A stretch of DNA of 6,116 bases from CAZTLI01 sp964614375 (GTDB taxonomy: Bacteria > Chloroflexota > Anaerolineae > Aggregatilineales > Phototrophicaceae), in the NCBI GenBank assembly GCA_964614375.1, contig CAZTLI010000344.1:1-6116 (forward strand), in the 5' to 3' direction. The notes beneath the pieces were generated by a model. The model was not told the DNA's origin and searched no databases. It was given only the letters and a program-made list of their open reading frames with translations. The position numbers and the translations under genes are program-made. How positions within the stretch are numbered: position 1 is the stretch's first letter; every line of letters starts with the position of its first letter. Below, piece after piece: positions 1 through 5,304 of this stretch.

Positions 1-127
1 GTGTCCAGCCCGCTTACTTGTCCGGCGGATTTTCCATCCGTCGTACCTCCGCAGAAATAAAGTTTGCGGTAACTCTATTTTACGACGAAATCGAATCGTT
101 GACAATTACAATCTGCGTTAAAGTCCA
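1..127. other. Left-edge stretch without a firm gene
   Basis: No gene is supported here. A plus-strand frame is open from position 3 to a TAG at 129-131 (42 codons) and could be the tail of an upstream gene overlapping the convergent phosphatase stop, but two plus frames are open over most of this stretch and no family is recognisable. Two small dyads are visible: an 8-bp stem with one G-T pair, 23-30 with 36-43 around a 5-nt loop, and a 5-bp stem CCGCA (49-53) with TGCGG (65-69). Neither is followed by a clear T-run, so they are only possible weak terminators for transcripts entering from either side. Confidence 0.3.
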
Positions 128-739
128 TTAGAGCAAGTGATGATAATCGTTTGCGCGTTCCAATATCCATCGGTTTCTCCCACGAAACCAGTGCGTGATA
201 GATGTTCGTTTGATGTCGGGCACGGCGCGCTGGGGCACGGCGAGGCTAAAGCCAAAGAAATAGGCAAATGATGCCTGTATAAATGCCCCATGTGATAGGA
301 TGAGAATCGTCTTAGCTTGATATTCCTTGAGAATGCGATTCAACGCCCCATGAACACGGACTGAGAATTCGAGCATCGTTTCGCAGCCGTCAATCCAGCG
401 GTGATAGGGTCGTTCTTCATCGGTCAGTCGTTCCCACGCGCCCATAAATTCTTCCTGCGTCAGGCTGCCGTCTTCACTGCGCCACTCTTCTACATCTGTA
501 TCGTAGATAATAGATTGGCCCAACACAGGTGCAATGATTTCAGCCGTTTCCCGCGCGCCACGTTCTGGACTGCATATGAATACATCCGGTTTGATTTCTC
601 CGGTGCGTGCCAGCCGGTCACGTAACCGTTCTGCTTGATTGACGCCATCGGGCGACAGCCCTTGATCGCGTTTGGGATACTGTCCATCGACCAAATCGTA
701 AATGTAATCTGCGTGACGAATGAGATAGAGTGTTGTCAA
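128..739 (-). CDS. Histidine phosphatase family protein (phosphoglycerate mutase-like)
   Basis: A 203-residue protein of the histidine phosphatase superfamily (branch 1, PGM-like); these cytoplasmic enzymes move phosphate through a phosphohistidine intermediate, with substrates ranging from sugar phosphates to nucleotides and proteins. Visible are the N-terminal RHA motif (R8, H9 the expected nucleophile), the CSPERGARETAE segment (56-67), an acidic patch VEEW (83-86) that likely supplies the general acid, and the second catalytic histidine in SHGAF (H150). In the common SPxxRAxxTA form the second active-site arginine would fall on G61; here an Arg sits one residue earlier (R60). The start is a TTG: the only upstream in-frame codons before a stop are non-start codons, and GAAAGG lies about 9 nt ahead of it. 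The gene diverges from the APH-like kinase. Substrate cannot be told from sequence. Confidence 0.9.
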   Translation of the reverse strand: MTTLYLIRHADYIYDLVDGQYPKRDQGLSPDGVNQAERLRDRLARTGEIKPDVFICSPERGARETAEIIAPVLGQSIIYDTDVEEWRSEDGSLTQEEFMGAWERLTDEERPYHRWIDGCETMLEFSVRVHGALNRILKEYQAKTILILSHGAFIQASFAYFFGFSLAVPQRAVPDIKRTSITHWFRGRNRWILERANDYHHLL

Positions 740-824
740 TTCACTGCACCTTTCTGGAAGTTGTCAATAATCATCACTGTCCGGGTAGATTGATTTGCTT
801 TCCACAGCCTCCACGACCGCAAAC
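740..824. promoter_or_regulatory. Divergent intergenic control region
   Basis: This 85-bp gap must hold the start signals of both the minus-strand phosphatase and the plus-strand kinase. The phosphatase Shine-Dalgarno (GAAAGG on the minus strand, about 749-754) is clear. A TTGTCA at 761-766 (TTGACA on the other strand) could be a -35 element in either direction, but no convincing -10 follows at 17 bp; TAGATT at 786-791 is a weak plus-strand candidate at 19 bp. The octamer GTTGTCAA occurs twice as a direct repeat (732-739 and 759-766, 27 bp apart), the first copy overlapping the phosphatase start codon. Confidence 0.4.
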
Positions 825-1925
825 ATGACCAGTGTATCATCAATCCGCAAGTCGCATCGCCAAAACACCGTACACATTCAGTCGCCGGAGGACTACAATC
901 ACGCATGGCGAAAGAAATGGAAAGCGAACCCGATGTTTGATGAACTCCAACTGTTGAGTTATTTTGTGCGTGCCAAAGGCGTGGATGCCAGAGTTGAAAT
1001 TAAAGATGTGGCGCAGTTCGCGGCGGGATTGAACAGCAATGTCTATGCCTTCACGCTGCAATATCTCGCAGGATTCGACCTGATTGAAGAACGCCTGGTC
1101 ATGAAGACCTATACGCCCGACATTGACGGCAAAGACCATGCCCTGCGTGAGTATCATGGGTTGGATAGGCTGCGGGCGGCGGGCTATGCTGTGCCACGTC
1201 CGACACTGGTCGAAATTGATGATTATCATATCGGGCAACCGTTTCTGGTGATGACCCATGTCGATGGCGAACCATTGTGGGATGTGTTCCAGAAGGCCGA
1301 TAGCGACGAACGCGCCGGTTTGACCCGTTTATTCGTCCGTTTGCTGGTCGAATTGCAGGAAGTGCGCCCGCGTATCGTCGTCCCGCGTATGAAAGTGCCC
1401 AGTCCGCTGACGCTGGTCAATCGCGAAATGCTGCATCTGCGCCAGAATGTCCAAAAGAATAAACTGGACGTGCTGCAACCAATTGTCGATTGGTTGGATG
1501 AACGCCGCAAGACCGTGCCCTGTACGCGCCCGGTGATTTCACATCGCGACTTTCATCCCTGGAATGTGCTGCTGACAGGTGACGATGAAGGCGTGGTCAT
1601 CGACTGGAACTGGCAAATCGGCGATGGACGCTATGACCTCGCATGGGCGGTGACGATGATGCGCCGTATTGGTGAGCATGACTTCGCCAATGCCGTGCTA
1701 AATGAATATGAAAATCAAACCGCCGCGCCCATTGAGCAGTTCGGCTTTTTTGAAGTGTTGACTTCGATGAACTGGATGATTACGGTGCTGCATTCGGCAC
1801 AGACGGGCAGCAATCTGCGAAGCAACGGCAAATCGGCGTTTAAGCTGCTGATTGCCGAGTGGGTCAAAGCCGCGATTGACCTGATTTCCACCCGCACCGG
1901 CATCCCTATCCAACTGGCGTTGTAA
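825..1925 (+). CDS. Phosphotransferase, APH (aminoglycoside phosphotransferase-like) family
   Basis: A 366-residue protein-kinase-fold phosphotransferase (APH/choline kinase family). Numbered from the ATG at 825: a VMKTY strand carries the probable ATP-binding lysine (K94), PFLVMTHVDGEP (139-150) is the hinge, the Brenner catalytic loop is HRDFHPWN (240-247), and VIDWNW supplies the metal-binding aspartate (D260), followed by GDGRYDLAW as in this family. The first ~60 residues precede the kinase core. Start choice is uncertain: an in-frame TTG at 795 would add ten low-complexity residues (LSTASTTAN-like), and neither site has a strong ribosome-binding site; I prefer the ATG. APH-fold enzymes phosphorylate small hydroxylated molecules such as aminoglycosides, choline, homoserine or macrolides; nothing here fixes the substrate, and the motif set alone is no evidence of antibiotic resistance. 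It stands alone, divergent from the phosphatase. Confidence 0.9.
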   Translation: MTSVSSIRKSHRQNTVHIQSPEDYNHAWRKKWKANPMFDELQLLSYFVRAKGVDARVEIKDVAQFAAGLNSNVYAFTLQYLAGFDLIEERLVMKTYTPDIDGKDHALREYHGLDRLRAAGYAVPRPTLVEIDDYHIGQPFLVMTHVDGEPLWDVFQKADSDERAGLTRLFVRLLVELQEVRPRIVVPRMKVPSPLTLVNREMLHLRQNVQKNKLDVLQPIVDWLDERRKTVPCTRPVISHRDFHPWNVLLTGDDEGVVIDWNWQIGDGRYDLAWAVTMMRRIGEHDFANAVLNEYENQTAAPIEQFGFFEVLTSMNWMITVLHSAQTGSNLRSNGKSAFKLLIAEWVKAAIDLISTRTGIPIQLAL

Positions 1926-1963
1926 TCAACCCTTCCCGGCAGCGTTGGCCTGCGGATTAATCA

Positions 1964-2095
1964 TTATCTGATGAACGGGGCGAATGTTTCTTCTAAACTG
2001 GGTAAGTGTTGAAAACCTTCAAAATAATAAATCCAGAAATGTGTCCCATACGCAACCAGTAAGATAATGAATGCCGCAATAGTCCCTACGCGCAC
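1964..2095 (-). CDS. Candidate 43-residue single-helix membrane peptide
   Basis: A GTG-initiated reading frame of 43 codons. The peptide opens MRVG, then has a hydrophobic segment of about 20 residues (TIAAFIILLVAYGTHFWIYY, residues 5-24), then a polar, acidic tail FEGFQHLPSLEETFAPFIR. The composition of one clean transmembrane helix followed by an amphipathic tail looks coding, and the frame is bounded by a stop just before the GTG. The start overlaps the last ten bases of the Cys-rich frame at 2086-2196 in another frame, the arrangement of translationally coupled genes, and no separate Shine-Dalgarno is seen. It lies downstream of the MpaB-like gene on the same strand, so it could be the tail of that operon. 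I recognise no family. Alternatively it and the Cys-rich frame are one zinc-ribbon/membrane protein split by a frameshift. Confidence 0.5.
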   Translation of the reverse strand: MRVGTIAAFIILLVAYGTHFWIYYFEGFQHLPSLEETFAPFIR

Positions 2096-2196
2096 TCACA
2101 GAGGACGACGGCCTGCTGTTCTCCATCGTCGCGCAGGGTGAATTGCACCCCGCATAAGTGACATCGGGATAGACAATACGGGACGATCTCTAGCAG
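2086..2196 (-). CDS. Candidate Cys-rich mini-protein (zinc-binding-like), start uncertain
   Basis: The minus-strand frame open from 2223 to the TAG at 2086-2088 encodes about 36 residues if read from CTG at 2196. It contains five cysteines spaced C-x3-C-x2-C-G (residues 8, 12, 15) and a terminal C-x-C (33, 35): PYCLSRCHLCG ... VVLCECA. Paired CxxC-like knuckles about 20 residues apart are typical of zinc ribbons. There is no ATG, GTG or TTG at a sensible place; the CTG at 2196 follows AAGGA by only 4 nt, and that AAGGA is also the complement of a plus-strand terminator tail. The opposite strand shows a competing short frame (2083-2157, ending IVAQGELHPA). It directly follows the MpaB-like gene and overlaps the next mini-ORF by ten bases. 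Real coding status is open; a frameshifted remnant is the main alternative. Confidence 0.35.
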   Translation of the reverse strand: MLEIVPYCLSRCHLCGVQFTLRDDGEQQAVVLCECA

Positions 2197-2207
2197 GTCG
2201 TCCTTTT
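2181..2207 (+). terminator. Intrinsic terminator, plus strand
   Basis: GGACGATC (2181-2188) pairs with GGTCGTCC (2196-2203), eight pairs including one T-G wobble, around a 7-nt loop, and TTTT (2204-2207) follows directly. This is a classic Rho-independent terminator reading rightwards. It probably ends transcripts from the APH-like kinase (about 260 nt upstream) before they run into the convergent MpaB-like gene. It overlaps the putative start of the Cys-rich mini-ORF on the other strand, which weakens the case for that ORF. Confidence 0.6.
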
Positions 2208-2230
2208 GATTCCCAACCCAATCCTAAAAT

Positions 2231-3073
2231 CTACTCAATCTCTGGCCCCAATTTTTCGATTGTATAACCATCGGGATAGGTGCGGTTTTTGGCGGTGGTG
2301 AATTGATAGGGGGTGCGGCGCGGCGGCAGATAACGCATCATCTTCGCCCGCAGCTTGAGTCCGCCCACAGCCAGCGCCCGAATCAGCGGGTTGGCATCGG
2401 GGAAGCCAAACGCCCGTCGCAGCGGTTCGTCCATCAGGGCATAAATCCCCCGCCGTACCAGTGGACGCAGCGGCGCGGCGTACCAGTGCAGGAATATCTG
2501 TACCGTCGCCTCGCCCACGCGGTAGTTGGCATCGGTATAGTTAAAGTGGTCGCGCTCATAGGCGATATTATACTGCTCGAAGGCTTCAAAGGTTTCGGGG
2601 ATGTCGTCTATCGCCATCCGTTTGCCGACTTCACGCCAGAAATAGAAGGCCGCCTGTTTTTCCTTTTCGGTGATAGGCCGCCAGCCAAAGCGTTCGACCC
2701 AGCGAATCGGCTCGAAGATGAAGGTCGATAGCACATAGAGATAATTGGCATTGGCGATGTCGAAACGGCGGTGCTGCTGATTCATACGGCGGATAGCGGC
2801 ACGTCCCCGTTCGCTGTCATAACCATATTCACTAATTTCGCCGATAATCAGACCGGTGTCGTCATAGCGTTTTTGCCCGCGTTTTTCAAATTCGCCCGTT
2901 TCATCCAGCAGACGCGCGATACTCGGCACGGCGAACGTCCGAAACAGGGCAAATTCCAGCGCCCGCTGCACGATATAGGGATTTTCATAAGCCCCGCCCA
3001 GAAACACAATTTTCTGGTGGTCGGTCACCGGGTCAAGCGCGGCGATTTGATTGGCGATGTCATAACGACCCAT
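2231..3073 (-). CDS. Oxygenase MpaB / latex-clearing protein family (DUF2236)
   Basis: A 280-residue all-alpha protein of the ER-bound oxygenase MpaB / rubber oxygenase catalytic domain family (formerly DUF2236), haem b proteins in characterised members. Family hallmarks seen: ALFRTFAVPSIA (42-53), an R-x3-T pair (R69, T73) and a histidine 28 residues later in MNQQHRRF (H101). In latex-clearing protein the matching Arg and Thr flank the haem pocket and the His is the proximal ligand, so haem binding is expected here. Further conserved-looking blocks are LSTFIFEPIRWVERFGWRP (115-133) and VGKRMAIDDIP (149-159). No signal peptide or clear membrane helix at the N-terminus, unlike secreted rubber oxygenases, so probably cytoplasmic. 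ATG at 3073 has AAAGG 9 nt upstream. It follows the 87-residue protein on the same strand by 95 nt but has its own -10. Substrate unknown. Confidence 0.85.
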   Translation of the reverse strand: MGRYDIANQIAALDPVTDHQKIVFLGGAYENPYIVQRALEFALFRTFAVPSIARLLDETGEFEKRGQKRYDDTGLIIGEISEYGYDSERGRAAIRRMNQQHRRFDIANANYLYVLSTFIFEPIRWVERFGWRPITEKEKQAAFYFWREVGKRMAIDDIPETFEAFEQYNIAYERDHFNYTDANYRVGEATVQIFLHWYAAPLRPLVRRGIYALMDEPLRRAFGFPDANPLIRALAVGGLKLRAKMMRYLPPRRTPYQFTTAKNRTYPDGYTIEKLGPEIE

Positions 3074-3084
3074 GCGCTAAAACC

Positions 3085-3119
3085 TTTCACACTCATAAAG
3101 ATGATTTGTGAAAAGTATA
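3085..3119 (-). promoter_or_regulatory. Promoter -10 and inverted repeat upstream of the MpaB-like gene
   Basis: On the minus strand TATACT (3119-3114) is a five-of-six match to the -10 consensus; no good -35 is found at 16-18 bp. Just downstream, TTTCACA (plus 3085-3091) and TGTGAAA (3107-3113) form a perfect 7-bp inverted repeat with a 15-bp spacer. One arm overlaps the expected transcription start, the other overlaps the Shine-Dalgarno GAAAGG of the oxygenase. The dyad could be an operator, or, if the transcript starts early enough, a hairpin that covers the ribosome-binding site. Confidence 0.45.
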
Positions 3120-3168
3120 CCCCAATTCTGCATCATGCTTTTGCGATCCGGGTTGCGGCAGTCAGCAA

Positions 3169-3432
3169 TCAATGCACAGGCGGAATCGAGGCCCGCAGCC
3201 GTTCGGATAAATCGGTCAGGTCGGCAAGCTGCGCCTTGAGGTCATCTATCATCGCATGAACGTCGGGCGATGCCTGCTTTTCCAGCACATGCACGCGCAG
3301 TTTCAGCCCCATAATCCGCCCGCGCACATCATGCACATAGGTGCGGATGACTTCTTCGTACTCATGTACCAGTTCACGGTCAGCATCATAACTGGTCGGA
3401 TGTGGTTGTGGTATCGGGTAACGTGCCGTCAT
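3169..3432 (-). CDS. Small helical protein resembling an isolated histidine-kinase DHp hairpin
   Basis: An 87-residue, probably cytoplasmic, almost wholly helical protein. The first 15 residues are Pro-rich and likely disordered. Residues 20-52 and 57-82 would form two amphipathic helices joined by a short ASPD turn. The first helix contains YVHDVRGRIMGLKLRV (32-47), which resembles the H-box of HisKA domains (H-[DE]-[LV]-R-x-x-[IL], then hydrophobic heptads); H34 would be the phospho-acceptor. The second helix (MIDDLKAQLADLTDLSERLR) resembles the partner helix of the dimerisation domain. No ATPase (HATPase_c) domain follows, in this or the next gene. Start ATG at 3432 has GAGGGGG 6 nt upstream, a strong site. 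It precedes the MpaB-like gene on the same strand. The coding call is firm; the DHp resemblance is inference and a plain coiled-coil protein is the alternative. Confidence 0.75.
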   Translation of the reverse strand: MTARYPIPQPHPTSYDADRELVHEYEEVIRTYVHDVRGRIMGLKLRVHVLEKQASPDVHAMIDDLKAQLADLTDLSERLRASIPPVH

Positions 3433-3613
3433 GATTCCCCCTCATTCTGGCAGGTCATAATAGACTTTTATTGTATGAGAATTCGCTGGCTGCGTAATAT
3501 CAGGTTTAATACAGACTCCCATCATAACGCGGCTGGTGTTGGCTGTGCGGATGACGGTTTATGCGCTAAGATGACGGTCGGTTATCAAGCGTGGATTGTG
3601 AGTGTGGCTGTCT
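3433..3613. promoter_or_regulatory. Divergent intergenic region
   Basis: This gap separates the minus-strand 87-residue gene and the plus-strand CxxCxGxG gene. A minus-strand TATTAT (3461-3456) at a fitting distance from the 87-residue start is a possible -10 without a recognisable -35. TTTAATAC near 3500 is a weak plus-strand candidate. The nonamer GATGACGGT occurs twice (3550-3558 and 3570-3578), exactly 20 bp apart, which could be a tandem protein-binding site. No gene is supported. Confidence 0.35.
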
Positions 3614-3934
3614 ATGGACATCGTGCAATGTGTATCGTGTGAAGGGTATGGCTGGTTTGAAGACGGCTTCACGGGGGAAGCGGAAGACTGTGATTGGTGC
3701 GAGGGCGTCGGTTATGTCTATCGCGGTGCGGATGGCATAGACCACAAAATCCCACCCGCCGATTATGGCACAGTCGCCGACCAGCTCGAAAATCTCGAAA
3801 CGAAGCGTATGCGCGAGATGGGGTATACGGGCGCGGCGAAAAAACCCTGGCAGCAGGACATCCGCAAAGGCACAAAAGGCGGCCTCTCACCCGAAGAACG
3901 CGAAGCCTTAGCCGATGACGACGCTAGCGACTAA
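3614..3934 (+). CDS. Small CxxCxGxG zinc-binding protein
   Basis: About 106 residues from the ATG at 3614; a GTG at 3602 would add four. The N-terminus carries two knuckles, CVSCEGYG (6-13) and CDWCEGVG (26-33), the CxxCxGxG signature of DnaJ-type zinc fingers. Two such motifs 20 residues apart make one zinc-binding unit, half of what DnaJ has (four motifs), and there is no J-domain. The rest is charged and hydrophilic, with a probable helix YGTVADQLENLETKRMREMG (51-70), a basic stretch (KKPWQQDIRKGTKGG) and an acidic end DDDASD. No signal peptide or membrane segment. Such mini-proteins may act as zinc-dependent protein- or nucleic-acid-binding modules; the exact role is unknown. No strong Shine-Dalgarno is visible, so the start is uncertain. 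It is transcribed alone, divergent from the 87-residue protein. Confidence 0.75.
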   Translation: MDIVQCVSCEGYGWFEDGFTGEAEDCDWCEGVGYVYRGADGIDHKIPPADYGTVADQLENLETKRMREMGYTGAAKKPWQQDIRKGTKGGLSPEEREALADDDASD

Positions 3935-4014
3935 CTGACCTATCGTACACTGTGGATTGTGCCTATTGGGACGATGCGACATACGTCCCTTTTCCGGCAT
4001 AATAGGGATAATGA

Positions 4015-4225
4015 ACCACAGAGTTAACCCGGACAGACAATCACCCAAAGTGATGAAAAAAGATTCAACGCAAAGGCGCCAGGAGGCAAAGGTCGTAAAG
4101 CATTCAGGGCAAGATGGCACACGTTCACTCCGTGCTCAATCCTTTTGACTCATTACGCATCACTGCTTTTACTTGGCACTATTTTGACGAGATTAAACGC
4201 TCCGTGTTCTCTGTGTCTCTGTGGT
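4015..4225. repeat. MITE-like interspersed repeat with 9-bp terminal inverted repeats
   Basis: ACCACAGAG (4015-4023) and CTCTGTGGT (4217-4225) are perfect inverted repeats bounding 211 bp with no credible gene inside. The right end continues inwards as GTTCTCTGTGTCTCTGTGG, a run of CACAGAG-type units on the other strand. Inside the left half lies AACGCAAAGGCGCCAGGAGG (4067-4086) followed by CAAAGG, an imperfect run of CGCAAAG-type units. I recognise this pairing of CACAGAG and CGCAAAG blocks from repeats scattered in many bacterial genomes, but cannot assign a named family. CTCCGTG also recurs (4129-4135 and 4200-4206). No target-site duplication is evident. The element fills most of the 334-bp gap between the CxxCxGxG gene and the MBL gene, and its right end lies 43 bp ahead of the MBL start, so it may affect that gene's promoter. 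Confidence 0.55.
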
Positions 4226-4268
4226 GCAATCTTTATTTCGTGTGTGACGAGCTTTAGGAGACGACCTC

Positions 4269-5099
4269 ATGCCGCTGTTTATGTGTCTAACCTGTGGGAT
4301 GCAATACCCCGAATCGAACGAACCACCCGCCAACTGCGCGATTTGTGACGATGAGCGCCAGTATGTCGGTTGGGATGGGCAGCAGTGGACGACGCTCGAC
4401 GCCCTGCGCGCTGACTATCAAAATGACATCCGCACCGAAGAACGCAATCTGACCGGAATCGGCACGACGCCGGCCTTCTCCATCAATCAACGGGCGCTGC
4501 TGATTCAATCGCCAGGTGGCAATATTTTGTGGGATTGTCTGCCGCTGTTGACGGACGCCGCAGTTGAAGCGGTCAATAAGCTGGGTGGACTATCGGCGCT
4601 AGCCATTTCGCACCCGCACTATTATTCGACCATGATTGAATGGAGTCATGCCTTTGGGCGTGTCCCGATTTATCTCCATACAGCCGAAAAGCAATGGGTG
4701 ATGCGTCCCGACCCGGTGGTGCATTTTTGGGATGGCGAGACGAAAGCGCTGCACGACGACATCACGCTCATTCGCTGCGGTGGGCACTATGAGGGCAGTC
4801 AGGCGCTGCACTGGCCTGCGGGTGCGGACGGGCGCGGGGTGCTGCTGACGGGCGATACCATCTTCGTTGCGTCGGATAGACGCTATGTTACGTTCATGTA
4901 CAGCTTCCCCAATTACATTCCACTGTCGCCAGGGGCTGTACAGCGGGTGGTGGATGCCGTCGCGCCCTACAACTATGACCGTCTGTATAGTGCGTGGTGG
5001 GGCAAAGTCGTGCAGTCCGATGCCAAACGCGCGGTCGAACTGTCAGCCGAACGTTACATCCGGGCACTGCGTGGCGAATTGACCCCCGCCCGGAAATAA
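4269..5099 (+). CDS. MBL-fold metallo-hydrolase with N-terminal zinc ribbon
   Basis: A 276-residue cytoplasmic protein. Residues 1-30 form a small zinc ribbon (CLTC at 6-9, CAIC at 23-26); the rest is a metallo-beta-lactamase fold. Fold motifs: SHPHYYS (114-120) in place of the HxHxDH motif, so only H115 and H117 of the usual four ligands are kept there; GGHYEGSQ (171-178) with H173; and LLTGDT (192-197) with D196. The usual final histidine is not visible; the corresponding part reads YSAWWGKV. The site therefore keeps mainly the first-metal ligands and may bind a single metal or have changed chemistry. FPNYIPL (213-219) looks like a subfamily signature. The ATG at 4269 has AGGAG 8 nt upstream. 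A bidirectional terminator begins one base after the stop. Hydrolase or glyoxalase-like activity is likely but the substrate is unknown. Confidence 0.87.
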   Translation: MPLFMCLTCGMQYPESNEPPANCAICDDERQYVGWDGQQWTTLDALRADYQNDIRTEERNLTGIGTTPAFSINQRALLIQSPGGNILWDCLPLLTDAAVEAVNKLGGLSALAISHPHYYSTMIEWSHAFGRVPIYLHTAEKQWVMRPDPVVHFWDGETKALHDDITLIRCGGHYEGSQALHWPAGADGRGVLLTGDTIFVASDRRYVTFMYSFPNYIPLSPGAVQRVVDAVAPYNYDRLYSAWWGKVVQSDAKRAVELSAERYIRALRGELTPARK

Positions 5100-5129
5100 A
5101 AAACTCCGGTTGCATGGGTGCCGGAGTTT
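5100..5129. terminator. Bidirectional intrinsic terminator between the MBL gene and tRNA-Gly
   Basis: AAACTCCGG (5101-5109) pairs perfectly with CCGGAGTTT (5121-5129) around an 11-nt loop. Read leftwards, the stem is followed by further T residues to give a six-T tract, a strong terminator for the minus-strand tRNA. Read rightwards, it is followed by CTGTTTT, adequate for the MBL gene, whose stop codon abuts the stem. It serves both convergent units. Confidence 0.85.
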
Positions 5130-5137
5130 CTGTTTTG

Positions 5138-5209
<72 letters not shown>

Positions 5210-5219
5210 GAACGGTTAC

Positions 5220-5249
5220 AGTATAAACCCTCTCCTTCTGTTTTGGCAA
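5220..5249 (-). promoter_or_regulatory. Promoter of tRNA-Gly
   Basis: On the minus strand TTGCCA (5249-5244, five of six to TTGACA) and TATACT (5225-5220, five of six to TATAAT) are separated by 18 bp. Transcription would begin near 5213, only a few bases before the mature tRNA end at 5209. Position and sequence both fit a strong sigma70-type stable-RNA promoter. Confidence 0.75.
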
Positions 5250-5304
5250 GAGCGAATTCAGTGCAACTGCCGCATATCGGCTTGATTTTCGGAAAAGTGC
5301 GCTC

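Noticed and set aside
840..1259. A 139-codon minus-strand frame inside the kinase gene
   Set aside because: Antisense shadow of the APH-like kinase, whose catalytic motifs are unambiguous.
825..1925. Antibiotic-resistance aminoglycoside phosphotransferase
   Set aside because: The fold and catalytic motifs are shared by many kinases of small molecules; nothing in the sequence or neighbours points to aminoglycosides.
2083..2157. Short plus-strand frame ending IVAQGELHPA before the terminator at 2181
   Set aside because: Only 24 codons after a stop, no start codon and no recognisable family; could be a gene remnant but the opposite strand explains the same bases at least as well.
3256..3642. 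A 128-codon plus-strand frame opposite the 87-residue gene
   Set aside because: No family features; the minus-strand gene has a strong ribosome-binding site and helical periodicity.
3957..4148. A 63-codon plus-strand frame in the gap before the MBL gene
   Set aside because: It runs through the MITE-like repeat (peptide KKDSTQRRQEAKVVK), has no ribosome-binding site and is the sort of false ORF such repeats generate.
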